Made by a program: the position numbers and the translations under genes. This document shows positions 26,143-35,566 of a stretch of 64,000 bases of DNA, in pieces (position 1 is the stretch's first letter; each line of letters begins with the position of its first letter). The DNA comes from Nitrososphaerota archaeon (lineage in GTDB: Archaea > Thermoproteota > Nitrososphaeria > Nitrososphaerales > JACQRY01), in the NCBI GenBank assembly GCA_016184315.1, contig JACPCU010000007.1, forward strand, positions 62,001 to 126,000. Direction: 5' to 3'. A model generated the notes under the pieces. The model did no database searches. It was not told where the DNA came from and saw nothing but the letters and a program-made list of their open reading frames with translations.

Positions 26143-27318
26143 ATGGTCAGTACCAATTTATCAATAGTAGTGTCAGTTATCGCACTTTTGGTGGCTGCGG
26201 GTGGAATAACGTATGCATCAATTCGCCTAGGTGACATAGATTCTGTTAATTCAAACCTAGTAAGCAAGGTTAATTCGATTTCCAGTGATGTTACTTCTTT
26301 GAAGAGCCAGATAGGCCAGCTCGGCCAGCAACAGGCAGACAGACTCAAAGCAGTTGAGGCTGAACTCGCAGAAAGAAAAGCAAGAGAAGCTCTGATCGAC
26401 GCAGCAAGAAAAGAAGGAAAGGTCACCATCTATACATCTCAGACAATTGAACAGATGGAGGCCTTGAAAAAAAGGTTTGAAGCCACTTATCCTGGAATAA
26501 CCATGGAGTTCATCAGGGCCCTAGGCGGTCCGCTAACTGAGAGATTGCAAACAGAGTTCGCGGCAAATAAGAGAGTAGGCGATGTTGTCCAAGGGTCACA
26601 AGAAGATTTCGTCGTGTACAAAGAACGTGGCTGGTTAGAGAAATACCTGTCGCCAGAACTCAAGGGCATCCCTGACATTTACAAAGACCCGGACGGTATG
26701 AATGTGGCTGCACGAATACCATTTTATGTGGTCGGGTATAATACAAAGCTCGTAACTGGAGTTGATGTGCCCAAGACTTGGGATGACGTTGTCAACCCTA
26801 AGTGGAAAGGCAAGTTTAGTATTGGAGACCCCTTCGTGCATCCCTCAACCCTCGTTTGGTTCGATGCGATGAAACAGGTCCTGGGAAACAAATGGGCCAA
26901 TTTTGTTACGCAGATGAGAGCGTTAAATCCACGACTGCAAGTCTCGCTCACACCCGTGGTCAAACAAATCGTGACTGGTGAAGTAAGTATCGGGCTCACC
27001 CTTACATCATCTATGTTCCCCGAGCTAGCAGCTGGGAACCCGGTTGCAGTTGCTCCGGTAGAACCACTCGTAGCGCTGCCGAACAAGATTGCTATCCTGA
27101 AGAACTCACCTCACCCAAACGCCGCAAAACTCTACTTTGATTGGTTCCTCTCCGATGCCACTATGAAGTTCTTGGCAGAGTTCGGAGACACAGTATCTAA
27201 GGGCTATGCCCCTGATGCATATGCAAAATACATTCCCTCGGTGAAGTACACCGTCAGAGCTTTGACGGAGCGCGAGAGCGACGCTCTGAAGAAAGAAATG
27301 GGGTTACCGTGGAATTAG
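26143..27318 (+). CDS. ABC solute-binding protein, FbpA-type, membrane-tethered by coiled coil
   Basis: Extracytoplasmic substrate receptor of 391 residues, iron(III)/2-aminoethylphosphonate class. Residues about 5-28 are one membrane anchor. Residues 30-85 are a predicted coiled coil (heptads through NSNLVSKVNSISSDVTSLKSQ and the following helix to AELAERKAR) that acts as a stalk. The periplasmic-binding fold begins at KVTIYTSQTIEQMEALKKRF and has the family landmark GDVVQGSQEDFVVYKERGW. It feeds the permease encoded directly downstream. A lipoprotein Cys is absent, so anchoring is by the uncleaved helix. The ligand is unknown. Confidence 0.88.
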   Translation: MVSTNLSIVVSVIALLVAAGGITYASIRLGDIDSVNSNLVSKVNSISSDVTSLKSQIGQLGQQQADRLKAVEAELAERKAREALIDAARKEGKVTIYTSQTIEQMEALKKRFEATYPGITMEFIRALGGPLTERLQTEFAANKRVGDVVQGSQEDFVVYKERGWLEKYLSPELKGIPDIYKDPDGMNVAARIPFYVVGYNTKLVTGVDVPKTWDDVVNPKWKGKFSIGDPFVHPSTLVWFDAMKQVLGNKWANFVTQMRALNPRLQVSLTPVVKQIVTGEVSIGLTLTSSMFPELAAGNPVAVAPVEPLVALPNKIAILKNSPHPNAAKLYFDWFLSDATMKFLAEFGDTVSKGYAPDAYAKYIPSVKYTVRALTERESDALKKEMGLPWN

Positions 27319-27363
27319 GTTTATGGCCTACTGGCAATCAAAATAGCCGCGGAAGGTAGCGTC

Positions 27364-29061
27364 TTGCATCTTGACGGGCTGAAAGTATCTGCAATAATAG
27401 CGGCGGCAATAATCTCATTTCTGGTCATCACGCCATTAGCTTGGCTCATGTTCGGAAGCTTCTGGAGCAAAAGCCCCGGAATCGCTGGTGAATTGACTGC
27501 TGCCAACTATGTCAACGCCTATTCAGACCCGCTAAGCTATGTTGCCCTCTTCAACAGTCTGATCTACGCTGTTGGTGCTACAACGGTAGCGTTCGCATTG
27601 GGTGTGCCTCTTGCATGGGCTATCGTCAGAACCAATACGCCTTTCAGAAGATTCTTTGAGGTCGCCGTAATTCTACCCTACATGATCCCGGGCATTCTTT
27701 ATGCTGTGGCGTGGGTATTCCTCTTGAGCCCAAAGACTGGGCTGGTAAACATCTTTCTAATGAGGACTCTTGGTCTTGGTGGCGCACCATTCGATATTTT
27801 CACGATGCCAGCAATGATATGGGTGGATGGATTGACGGGGGTTCCCTTGGTGTTTCTTCTACTCTCCGCAGTTCTTAGGAATCAGGATGTAACTCTTGAG
27901 GAAGCAGCGCTCATAGCAGGGTCCAACAAGTTTGAGTTGTTGAGACGCATAACCTTACCCATCATCAGGCCAGCGATACTGGCTGCCTTGATGTTGAGCC
28001 TTACAAGATACCTAGAACTCTTTGAAGTACCCGCGATAATAGGTCTTCCCTCAGGCATATACGTGACTACCACCCTCATCTACAGAAAAATTGAGAGTGT
28101 TCCTCCTAATTACGGAGGAGGCACAGCGCTGGCGGTAACGCTCCTCGCCATTTCAATTACACTTGTGTACTTGTACAGACTTCTAACGAGGCGCGCCGAA
28201 AGGTTCACCACCATAGTAGGCAAGAGTAAGAAGGCGTCTACCTTGGACATAGGTCGATGGCGCTACGCTGCCTTTGCTTACTGTCTCACCATATTCATCG
28301 TGGCAGGGATACTCCCTCTCTTGATGCTAACGCTAGGTTCGGTGCTTCCCTACTGGGGCATTCTCTCTTTTGAGAGCCTGCCTGAAGCCTTGTCAAAGGC
28401 GAGTTTCAAGCATTTCGACCTAGCGTTCTCGCTGACTATCGTTCGACGAGGTTTAGTCAACAGCTTCTTTCTGGCAGTGGTGGGCGCCACGGTTGCAATG
28501 ATCCTAGTTTCATTTGTAGGGTACATAACTACAAGGGCAACCTTCAGAGGCCGAGGCGTACTTGAAGCCTTGTCTTTCACACCCTTCTCGGTACCTGGAC
28601 TCGTTATGGGCGTCGGAATCTTATGGGCATATGTCACGTTGCCCATTGGCATTATCGGTACTGTCTGGGTTCTGATGCTGGCATACATAACAAGATTCAT
28701 GCCTTACGGCTTAAGAGCTGTAACAACTAACATTGTTCAGATCCACAGGGAGCTTGAAGAGGCTTCAAGAGTAGCAGGAGCCTCATGGCTTAAGACCTTC
28801 AGACATATTATGACGCCAATGCTGAGGCCAGGAATCGTAGCGGGCTGGATCTTTCTTTCAATCATATTTCTTAGGGAGGTGAGCACATCCATACTGCTTT
28901 ACCAAAGCGGCTCAGAGGTCTTGGCAGTAGCTGCCTATTCGCTCTTCAATGACAATAAATGGGAAGCGGTTAGTGCACTCGGCGTCGTGATGACTGGAAT
29001 CACGCTTCTTTTGAACGTAGTGGCACGTAAGCTAGCTGGTAGCACAGCCGTAGCTGTTTAA
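27364..29061 (+). CDS. ABC transporter permease, FbpB-type fused double domain
   Basis: Inner-membrane permease of 565 residues with two BPD (MetI-like) domains in one chain, as in iron(III) transporters. The EAA loops that dock the ATPase are visible in each half: EEAALIAGSNKFELLRRITLP and EEASRVAGASWLKTFRHIMTP. Twelve or so helices are expected. It is preceded by the binding-protein gene with a 45-nt gap and starts at TTG 27364, after an in-frame TAG at 27343. No ATP-binding subunit follows; the next gene is a phosphoesterase. The ATPase must be encoded elsewhere or shared. Confidence 0.9.
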   Translation: MHLDGLKVSAIIAAAIISFLVITPLAWLMFGSFWSKSPGIAGELTAANYVNAYSDPLSYVALFNSLIYAVGATTVAFALGVPLAWAIVRTNTPFRRFFEVAVILPYMIPGILYAVAWVFLLSPKTGLVNIFLMRTLGLGGAPFDIFTMPAMIWVDGLTGVPLVFLLLSAVLRNQDVTLEEAALIAGSNKFELLRRITLPIIRPAILAALMLSLTRYLELFEVPAIIGLPSGIYVTTTLIYRKIESVPPNYGGGTALAVTLLAISITLVYLYRLLTRRAERFTTIVGKSKKASTLDIGRWRYAAFAYCLTIFIVAGILPLLMLTLGSVLPYWGILSFESLPEALSKASFKHFDLAFSLTIVRRGLVNSFFLAVVGATVAMILVSFVGYITTRATFRGRGVLEALSFTPFSVPGLVMGVGILWAYVTLPIGIIGTVWVLMLAYITRFMPYGLRAVTTNIVQIHRELEEASRVAGASWLKTFRHIMTPMLRPGIVAGWIFLSIIFLREVSTSILLYQSGSEVLAVAAYSLFNDNKWEAVSALGVVMTGITLLLNVVARKLAGSTAVAV

Positions 29062-29069
29062 GACTCGGT

Positions 29070-29756
29070 TTGAAGACCTTCTTTATTTCTGATCTCCACG
29101 GAAACCTAGAAGCTCTGCGAGCAGTAGCTGAGAAGATAGGCAGTGATCGGGTCTGTTGTCTAGGGGACATGATTGGATACGGCGCAAATCCTAATGAGGT
29201 TCTAGACTGGATTAGGCAGCGACGAGCAATCTGCGTCATGGGTAACCATGAACAGGCAGTGTCAACAGGAGACGTGTCGTGGTTCAACCGTTATGCTGCA
29301 CAAGCGGCCCTATGGACTCGCAGAGTCCTCTCAGAGGAAAACAGGCGTTTCATCCAAAGCCTCCCAGAGACACTTACAACTGAAATCGATGAGGTAAAGG
29401 TCTTCTTGGCCCACGGAAGCCCCACAGACCCTCTTCGAGAATATGTTGACCCTTCCACTCACTCTAACCTTTTTGAATATTACCTTACTCGCTTCAAGGT
29501 TAACGCAATAGCCTTAGGTCATACCCACGTACCCTACGTCTGGTCTACAAACGTCGGCGTCGTCTTCAATCCTGGCTCCGTGGGGCAACCCCGCTCAGGA
29601 GATCCACGAGCGTGTTTTGCAGAGGTAGAATCTGACGGGAAACACCTTCATGTCGAACATCGCTATGTTGAGTACGATGTTGATAAAGCTGCCAACAAGA
29701 TACTACAGGCTGACCTGCCATCATTCCTTTCCCAGAGGCTGTACAAAGGCGTCTAA
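29070..29756 (+). CDS. Calcineurin-like metallophosphoesterase (YfcE/MJ0936 type)
   Basis: Dinuclear-metal phosphodiesterase, 228 residues. All core motifs are present: D-x-H (SDLHGN), GD-x-x-G (GDMIGYG), GNHE, and the two histidine motifs AHGSP and GHTHVP. Members of this small group hydrolyse phosphodiester bonds of small substrates such as bis-pNPP or cyclic nucleotides in vitro; the physiological substrate is unknown. It starts with TTG 8 nt after the permease stop, which suggests co-transcription with the ABC genes, though a functional link is not evident. Confidence 0.88.
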   Translation: MKTFFISDLHGNLEALRAVAEKIGSDRVCCLGDMIGYGANPNEVLDWIRQRRAICVMGNHEQAVSTGDVSWFNRYAAQAALWTRRVLSEENRRFIQSLPETLTTEIDEVKVFLAHGSPTDPLREYVDPSTHSNLFEYYLTRFKVNAIALGHTHVPYVWSTNVGVVFNPGSVGQPRSGDPRACFAEVESDGKHLHVEHRYVEYDVDKAANKILQADLPSFLSQRLYKGV

Positions 29757-29772
29757 CAAAAACGACAAGAGC

Positions 29773-29780
29773 TTTATATA
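29773..29780 (+). promoter_or_regulatory. TATA box for ileS with 10-codon upstream frame
   Basis: TTTATATA lies about 110 nt before the ileS ATG. Transcription would start near 29800, giving an 85-nt leader. That leader contains a complete ATG...TAG frame (29813-29845) encoding MAKRDRRIRH and a purine-rich GAGGAGC just before ileS. The leader could carry a translational control element; this is a suggestion only. Confidence 0.5.
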
Positions 29781-29884
29781 ACGAAACAAATTTGTCTTTC
29801 AACGGTGCCGCCATGGCGAAACGTGACCGAAGAATTCGCCACTAGTCCTTTGACACGGCTAGGCGGTCTAAGAGGAGCTTTCAG

Positions 29885-32800
29885 ATGGTAAATAGCAAGA
29901 ACAAAACGCAAACATCCAATGAACTATTCAGTCCCAAGGATCTGAACCCTGCCTTCGAACCTAAGCAGGTAGAGGAGGCGGTAAGAGCCGCTTGGGAGAC
30001 CATCGATATTAGAGGACGCGTTTCAGAAGCCAGAGCGTCATCAAGAAAAATAGGGTATGTTGAAGGCCCGCCAACATTAAACGGTGAGCCACATATCGGT
30101 CACATACGCGGCCGGATCATCAAAGACCTTTGGTACAGATTCAATACTCTGAAAGGAATCAACGTAGTGTTCAGAGCAGGCTGGGATACGCAAGGTCTAC
30201 CCGTTGAGCTTCAGGCTGAGAAGGAGCTGGGTCTAAAAGGGAGTAAGACGGAGAACCTACAGACAGTAGGACTGGAAACGCTTGTAAAAGCCTGCAAAGA
30301 CCTACTGGCCAAGTACGGTGAGAAGTGGCGTAGATCGGACAGGCTTCTGGGAATGTCCTTTGACTACGAGAAGGCGTATTGGACATACCGTGACCAGTAT
30401 ATTGAAAGAGAGTGGAAATATCTTCGGAAGGCATGGGAGACAGGGCTCCTAGGAGAAGGATATCGGGTAGTCGCCTACTGCCCTGGGTGCCAAACCTCTC
30501 TTAGCCACGCCGAGGTAGCCCAAGGATACGAGCAGCTCGAAGATCCTTCACTATACTTCAAGATGAAGCTTCGTGACGAAGATGCCTACATCGTCCTTTG
30601 GACCACGATGCCTTTCACAGTGATAACAGATGAAATGGTAGGTGTGAAACCTGATGCTGAATATCATTATGTTCGCATAGAAGATGAAACATGGATAGTG
30701 GCTAAAGACCGTCTTGAACCTTTGATGACCGAGCTTAAGATCTCAGCCTACAAGATTGTTAAGACTGTAGCAGGCTCAGAATTAGAAGGCAAAAAGTATC
30801 TTCACCCCTTGTTAAAAACCATACCCGGTTTACAGTCTGTGAGTGAAAACCCCAATGGTCACATGGTAATAGCTGAAGACTTCGTCGATACTACCACCGG
30901 CTCTGGACTAGTCCACATGGCTCCAGCCAACGGAGAAGTGGACTTTGATACTGCCAAGAAACGCGGGCTCCCCGTATTCAACCCAATAGACGACAGACTA
31001 TGCTTCACAAAGGATGCAGGAGACTTCGAAGGACTGTTCGTCAGAGATGCCGATCAGAAAGTTATGGATCTGTTGAAGAGCGAAGGCATAGTGTTAAAGG
31101 CAAGCAAGATCATTCACGACTATCCTGCCTGTTGGCGTTCCCGTCACCGATTGGTCTGGATCGCTAGACGGGAATACTTCTACTGGGTGGATAGGCTCGG
31201 AGACAGAGCAGTGGAAGCAGCACAAAAAGTGGAATACTTCTATGATGCACCGGCTAACCGCTTCCTCTCTATAATCAAGGAAAAGGTGCCGTGGTGTATC
31301 TCTAGGGAAAGAGTCTGGGGCACACCTCTTCCAATATGGATCTGCAAGGACTGTAAACATGCGAACGCGGTCTTCTATCGCAGCGAGATAGTTAAGAGAG
31401 CAGTAAAACTGCCTGATGGACCGAATTTTGAGCTCCACAGACCTTGGATAGACAGGATAATATTGAAATGCGAAAAATGCGGAGGACCATCTTACCGCGA
31501 AATCTTCGTTTTGGACACTTGGCATAACAGCGGAGCAGCACCATACTCTTCTCTTACAGACGAGGAATACAACGAATTGGTCCCAGCAGAATTTCTGACA
31601 GAGGGGATAGATCAGACTCGAGGATGGGCGTACACCCTCCTGATCGAAAATGTGTTGCTTTCGCAGAAGGCTCAGGCGCCCTACAAAGCCTTCCTCTTCC
31701 AAGGGCATGTGCTTGACGAGAAAGGCAACAAGATGAGCAAAAGCTTGGGTAATATGATCGAAGGATTAGAAGTGTTAAGCAAAGAACCTGTTGACGTGCT
31801 TCGCTTCTACTTGATGTGGAAAGCCGCGCCCCTCGACAGTCTTAACTTCAGCGAGGTGGAGATGAGAGGAAGGCCATACCAGGTTCTCAACACGCTGTAT
31901 CATCTTCACGTGTATTTTGTGCAGAACAGCAGTTACGACGGCTTCGACGAATCTACTCACAGCTTGGCGTGGGCTGAAAAGCTGGGTATCCTCAGGGCTC
32001 AGGAGCAGTGGCTTCTTTCCAGACTAACCAATCTAGTTGAAACGGTGACAGACAGGTTTGAGAGATGCAGATATCACGAATCAGCTAGGGAATGTGAAGA
32101 CTTCATCATCGAGGATCTAAGCCAGCTATATGTCCCACTTACTAGAGGAGACATCTGGGATGACAATCCTGAGTCCTTGAACAAGAGGCTGGCAGTCTAC
32201 GCAGTTTTACACCACGTTCTAGCAACATTGGATACGCTGCTGCACCCCCTGTCGCCCTACGTCACAGAGTATCTTTACCAAAGATGCTTCAGGAAAGCGA
32301 AGCAAAGCATCCTGGTTGACGATTGGCCCAAAGTAAACCAAGATTACCGGAAACTTGACTTAGAAGACGAGTTTGCTACTCTGAGAGAAACCATTTCTCT
32401 GGCTAATGCTGCAAGGATGAAGGCGAAAGTTAAGCGAAGATGGCCCCTTCGCAGCGCCATGCTTTACATCGGCGGAGGCGACGCGTCAAAGATGAACAAA
32501 CACTCTTCTCTGCTAATGGAGCAGATGAATGTAAAGCAGGTCGTTGCGGTAAGATCCTTGAAGGAGATGCCGGTCAAGATCGTTCTGCTACCTCGGTACA
32601 GTCTTTTGGGGCCTAAGCTTAAGGACATGATGGCTAAGGTTTCTCAGCAGCTCTCTTCTGTTGACACCTTGATGCTGTATGAAGAGCTGTCAAGCAGCGG
32701 TGCGGTGACGCTTCAGGTTGGAGAGAAGACGGTGAAGATCTCTAGTGATGAGCTAGAGATGCGGCTTGAGGCGAGGGAAGGATATGCGCTTGCTGATAGG

Positions 32801-33115
32801 AATGGAGTGATGGTGGCAGTACAGGTTGAAAGAGATCGAGAACTGATTGCAGAGGGCGCGGTGAGGGATCTCGCCCGTAGACTCCAGGCGTTAAGGAAGG
32901 AGAAAGGCTTCAACCCAACCGATATCCTGGATGTGGCCTATGCAGCTGGGTTAGACGAGGAGTCGTTTGAGCTACTTCAGCCCAAGCTTCGAGAACTAAG
33001 TTTCTTGGTGAGAGTCAAAGAAGTGCGTTTAGAGAAAGATGCCTCAAAGAATCTTGACTGGTCTGAGGCCGAGATAGATGGTAAGACAGTTAAGCTCTAC
33101 GTTGGACGTCTCTAA
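29885..33115 (+). CDS. ileS: Isoleucyl-tRNA synthetase
   Basis: Class I aminoacyl-tRNA synthetase, 1076 residues, archaeal/eukaryotic type length. The HIGH motif is at residues 70-73 (GEPHIGHIRGR), the family motif GWDTQGLPVE follows, and the CP1 editing domain is present (WTTMPFTVITDEMVG region). A zinc-binding cysteine pair lies in the middle of the protein (ICKDCKHA, KCEKCG). KMSKS is at about residues 616-620. The C-terminal tRNA-binding region is intact. It charges tRNA-Ile and edits valine. Its stop overlaps the stop of the convergent flippase gene by 4 nt. Confidence 0.95.
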   Translation: MVNSKNKTQTSNELFSPKDLNPAFEPKQVEEAVRAAWETIDIRGRVSEARASSRKIGYVEGPPTLNGEPHIGHIRGRIIKDLWYRFNTLKGINVVFRAGWDTQGLPVELQAEKELGLKGSKTENLQTVGLETLVKACKDLLAKYGEKWRRSDRLLGMSFDYEKAYWTYRDQYIEREWKYLRKAWETGLLGEGYRVVAYCPGCQTSLSHAEVAQGYEQLEDPSLYFKMKLRDEDAYIVLWTTMPFTVITDEMVGVKPDAEYHYVRIEDETWIVAKDRLEPLMTELKISAYKIVKTVAGSELEGKKYLHPLLKTIPGLQSVSENPNGHMVIAEDFVDTTTGSGLVHMAPANGEVDFDTAKKRGLPVFNPIDDRLCFTKDAGDFEGLFVRDADQKVMDLLKSEGIVLKASKIIHDYPACWRSRHRLVWIARREYFYWVDRLGDRAVEAAQKVEYFYDAPANRFLSIIKEKVPWCISRERVWGTPLPIWICKDCKHANAVFYRSEIVKRAVKLPDGPNFELHRPWIDRIILKCEKCGGPSYREIFVLDTWHNSGAAPYSSLTDEEYNELVPAEFLTEGIDQTRGWAYTLLIENVLLSQKAQAPYKAFLFQGHVLDEKGNKMSKSLGNMIEGLEVLSKEPVDVLRFYLMWKAAPLDSLNFSEVEMRGRPYQVLNTLYHLHVYFVQNSSYDGFDESTHSLAWAEKLGILRAQEQWLLSRLTNLVETVTDRFERCRYHESARECEDFIIEDLSQLYVPLTRGDIWDDNPESLNKRLAVYAVLHHVLATLDTLLHPLSPYVTEYLYQRCFRKAKQSILVDDWPKVNQDYRKLDLEDEFATLRETISLANAARMKAKVKRRWPLRSAMLYIGGGDASKMNKHSSLLMEQMNVKQVVAVRSLKEMPVKIVLLPRYSLLGPKLKDMMAKVSQQLSSVDTLMLYEELSSSGAVTLQVGEKTVKISSDELEMRLEAREGYALADRNGVMVAVQVERDRELIAEGAVRDLARRLQALRKEKGFNPTDILDVAYAAGLDEESFELLQPKLRELSFLVRVKEVRLEKDASKNLDWSEAEIDGKTVKLYVGRL

Positions 33116-34689
33116 TCTTCCTTCTGAGGCGGTGCATCAGCGACCCCCATTATTCTAGCCGCCCAGCTAACCAAGAAACCTAGTTTCTGAGGAAGCAGGC
33201 TCCTAAGGAAGTCCATATCTTCCTTGTTGAAGGTCTTGATCAAGCGTAGAACCACAAAGTAAACCACTATTCCTAGAGAGATTAGGAGCGGCAAAAGGGC
33301 GATGAGCCTGAGATATCCGCCGATAAAGTTCACTAGCACCAGAAGAACAACACTCATTAGGGCTGATCCTGCAAAAGAAGACAAATAGGCTCTCCAGTCA
33401 ACCACTAAGAACCCCTGTTTGTATGCATAGAATTCTACGGCAAGTGTTATAGCTAGCATCATAACTGCTCTGCTCCACGCCAACGCTTCGAAGCCTAAGA
33501 AGGATGCAAGAGAAGTCACAAAGATGGCGAAGACTAGGAGCCCAAATATGTTGGCTCGCATCACTTTGTTGGCGTTTTGGCTGGCCAAGAGGCAACCGTT
33601 GTGAATCGAGGAGACAGCGGTTATGCCTATTGCAGTGGAGATTATGGTTGCGGATGTAGCAGCCTGAATGTATTGGGTGCCGAAGAGGTGAGTAAGGGGC
33701 GTAGCAAGAGCTGCTATTTGGAAACTCATAGGTATTGCTACAAGTGACACATATCGCGTGTATCTTTTTGCTAAGCTCAGGAACCCGTCCAATGAGCCTT
33801 CTGAGAAACGTGTGGACAAGCTCGGAATAAGGGCGATGGCGATAGCGTTGGGGGCAAAGGCGGCTATGGTTGAAGCAGCCACTGCTACGTTGTAGATGCC
33901 TAGGTCTGACAGGGTGAAGCGACCGAGGGCAAATAGTCTGTCGACTTGACTTACTCCGAATACGACTAGTGATGAGACAAGGACTGGGGCCGAATACTTG
34001 ATGACCTCAGTCCTAGAGACCTTTTCTGCTGAGCCTAGCGCAAAAGACCTTGCATTTGCAGCGCATACTACAACCATGACCGCATCGCCGACGATCCATG
34101 CCGCCAAGACGCCGGTTATCCCAGCGCCGACTAGAACTAGGCCCATTGACGCAGCATATTTCACTAGGAAAGAGATGGTGTAGTAGATCCCTGCTTTAGC
34201 AGTCTTATTCAATCCTATGAGTGTCATCATTAAGAGTTGGCCAAGCGTGTAAAACCATAGATCAAGCGAAGTCATGATTAGCCAATTAGGGTCTACTTGG
34301 CTCTGGAATACTGAGTTGACAAGCCAGCCCGCTGAAAAAAAGAGTGCAAGAGCTGAGACAGTAGAAATAGCGATAGAGATGAGTAAGGATATTCTGAAGA
34401 CTTGCACCCCTTTCCCATGTTGCCCAGACGAGAGAAATTCAGGGATTAGTTTGGCTACTGCAGGAGGCAGAGGCATACTTGTCATGATGGTTTGCGGGAG
34501 AGACAGATTGGCTAGGGTTGCTACTCCGAATATGATGATCTGGAGAGCTGCTAGTACGCCGATCTGTGCGGTAGGAAGTATGTTGGTGACTGTGGCGAAG
34601 TAAGCGGTGTTGACCAACAGAAGGACTATGCTTGAGAAGTAAATGGAGGTGGCTCCTCTTGCAACAGAAGCTTCAGAACCATCGTGCAT
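33112..34689 (-). CDS. Polysaccharide flippase (Wzx/MOP superfamily)
   Basis: Integral membrane protein of 525 residues with 13-14 hydrophobic segments, typical of the MOP exporter superfamily (Wzx, oligosaccharide flippase). The N-terminal half has the usual alternation with RGATSIYFSSIVLLLVNTAY opening the first helix pair, and there is a soluble basic C-terminus. Flippases of this group turn lipid-linked glycans outward for S-layer glycosylation or exopolysaccharide. No glycosyltransferase genes are adjacent; an NAD epimerase gene lies about 3.5 kb away. The likely promoter is the TATA-like GGCATATAATC (minus) near 34730. Confidence 0.82.
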   Translation of the reverse strand: MHDGSEASVARGATSIYFSSIVLLLVNTAYFATVTNILPTAQIGVLAALQIIIFGVATLANLSLPQTIMTSMPLPPAVAKLIPEFLSSGQHGKGVQVFRISLLISIAISTVSALALFFSAGWLVNSVFQSQVDPNWLIMTSLDLWFYTLGQLLMMTLIGLNKTAKAGIYYTISFLVKYAASMGLVLVGAGITGVLAAWIVGDAVMVVVCAANARSFALGSAEKVSRTEVIKYSAPVLVSSLVVFGVSQVDRLFALGRFTLSDLGIYNVAVAASTIAAFAPNAIAIALIPSLSTRFSEGSLDGFLSLAKRYTRYVSLVAIPMSFQIAALATPLTHLFGTQYIQAATSATIISTAIGITAVSSIHNGCLLASQNANKVMRANIFGLLVFAIFVTSLASFLGFEALAWSRAVMMLAITLAVEFYAYKQGFLVVDWRAYLSSFAGSALMSVVLLVLVNFIGGYLRLIALLPLLISLGIVVYFVVLRLIKTFNKEDMDFLRSLLPQKLGFLVSWAARIMGVADAPPQKED

Positions 34690-34838
34690 AGCAGAACACA
34701 GGGAGCAGGCACTAGGCTTCCGACAGATGATTATATGCCTTCACATAGTTGGTTCCGATAACTTTGAAGGTTACGGAACAATCTCTTGACGGACGGCTTA
34801 TGTTGCAAGCGTGAGTTCCACGCACCCATACCGAAGAG

Positions 34839-35405
34839 TTATCTGAACCCAAAGAAGATGTTCAGCTTCCCCTCTTCAGCCAGAGGAGTGAGCCAGTCAA
34901 CAACTCCTTGCTTCCTCAGATTCTTCTTCCCGAATGCGTTGACAATCTCTTCAAGGACATCTTCAGGAGTCCTATTCGTGGAATCGATCTCGGCCACCAA
35001 GCTTTTTCCGAAGGCCCTTACTGCGTCGGCCAAGATCAAGTCCAATATCTCTGCTGCAGCGTTGTCCTTCGCCTTCTTTTCGCCGTAACCTCTTGTTTGG
35101 TAGCGCTCCATGAGCACAAAAGGAGAACATCGTAACACCACGACCAGATCCACTTGTTTTCGGGATAAGACCGCCGGGAGCAGATGGCCGAATACCACTG
35201 CTGAACCATCTTCAAGATCTTTGGCTAAAGCCTTCTTCAATTTTGGTATGTCCGGTTTGAATCCTTTTTCATTGTCGTCTTCCAGAAGCCTGCTTTGTCT
35301 GGCAACTTTGTTTATGTCGACTAGTTTAATGTTCAACCGTTTTGCCAAGAGTTTTGCTACAGTTCTCTTACCCGTGGCAGGTGTCCCTGTTATGCCGATT
35401 ACGTG
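34839..35405 (-). CDS. AK6/Fap7-type adenylate kinase, start codon unclear
   Basis: Archaeal adenylate kinase of the AK6/Fap7 family, a P-loop NMP kinase that also acts in small-subunit ribosome maturation in eukaryotes. The first NTG codon is the TTG at 35348, but that would drop the nucleotide-binding loop. In the same frame upstream the sequence reads VIGITGTPATGKRTVAKLL (Walker A GTPATGKRT), which is clearly coding. The next in-frame stop is TAG at 35448-35450, and no ATG, GTG or TTG occurs between it and the P-loop. A non-standard start (for example the GTA at 35400-35402 or ATA at 35391-35393) or a sequence change is needed. The remainder has NMP-site and lid features such as ERYQTRGYGEKKAKDN. 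Confidence 0.78.
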   Translation of the reverse strand, partial: HVIGITGTPATGKRTVAKLLAKRLNIKLVDINKVARQSRLLEDDNEKGFKPDIPKLKKALAKDLEDGSAVVFGHLLPAVLSRKQVDLVVVLRCSPFVLMERYQTRGYGEKKAKDNAAAEILDLILADAVRAFGKSLVAEIDSTNRTPEDVLEEIVNAFGKKNLRKQGVVDWLTPLAEEGKLNIFFGFR

Positions 35406-35566
35406 GCGCCTGGTCTTCCTTTCGGTGGCCGTAGTTCTATTAGCCTCCTATTGTCGGTAAAAGACTGGCGAAGCTGATAAGCAGTTCGGTTCACCCATAG
35501 GAGAAATAGAATTGACTAAACCCTGTTTAACGGAGTATCTGCTCACTGATCACTAAGGTGTGGTAC

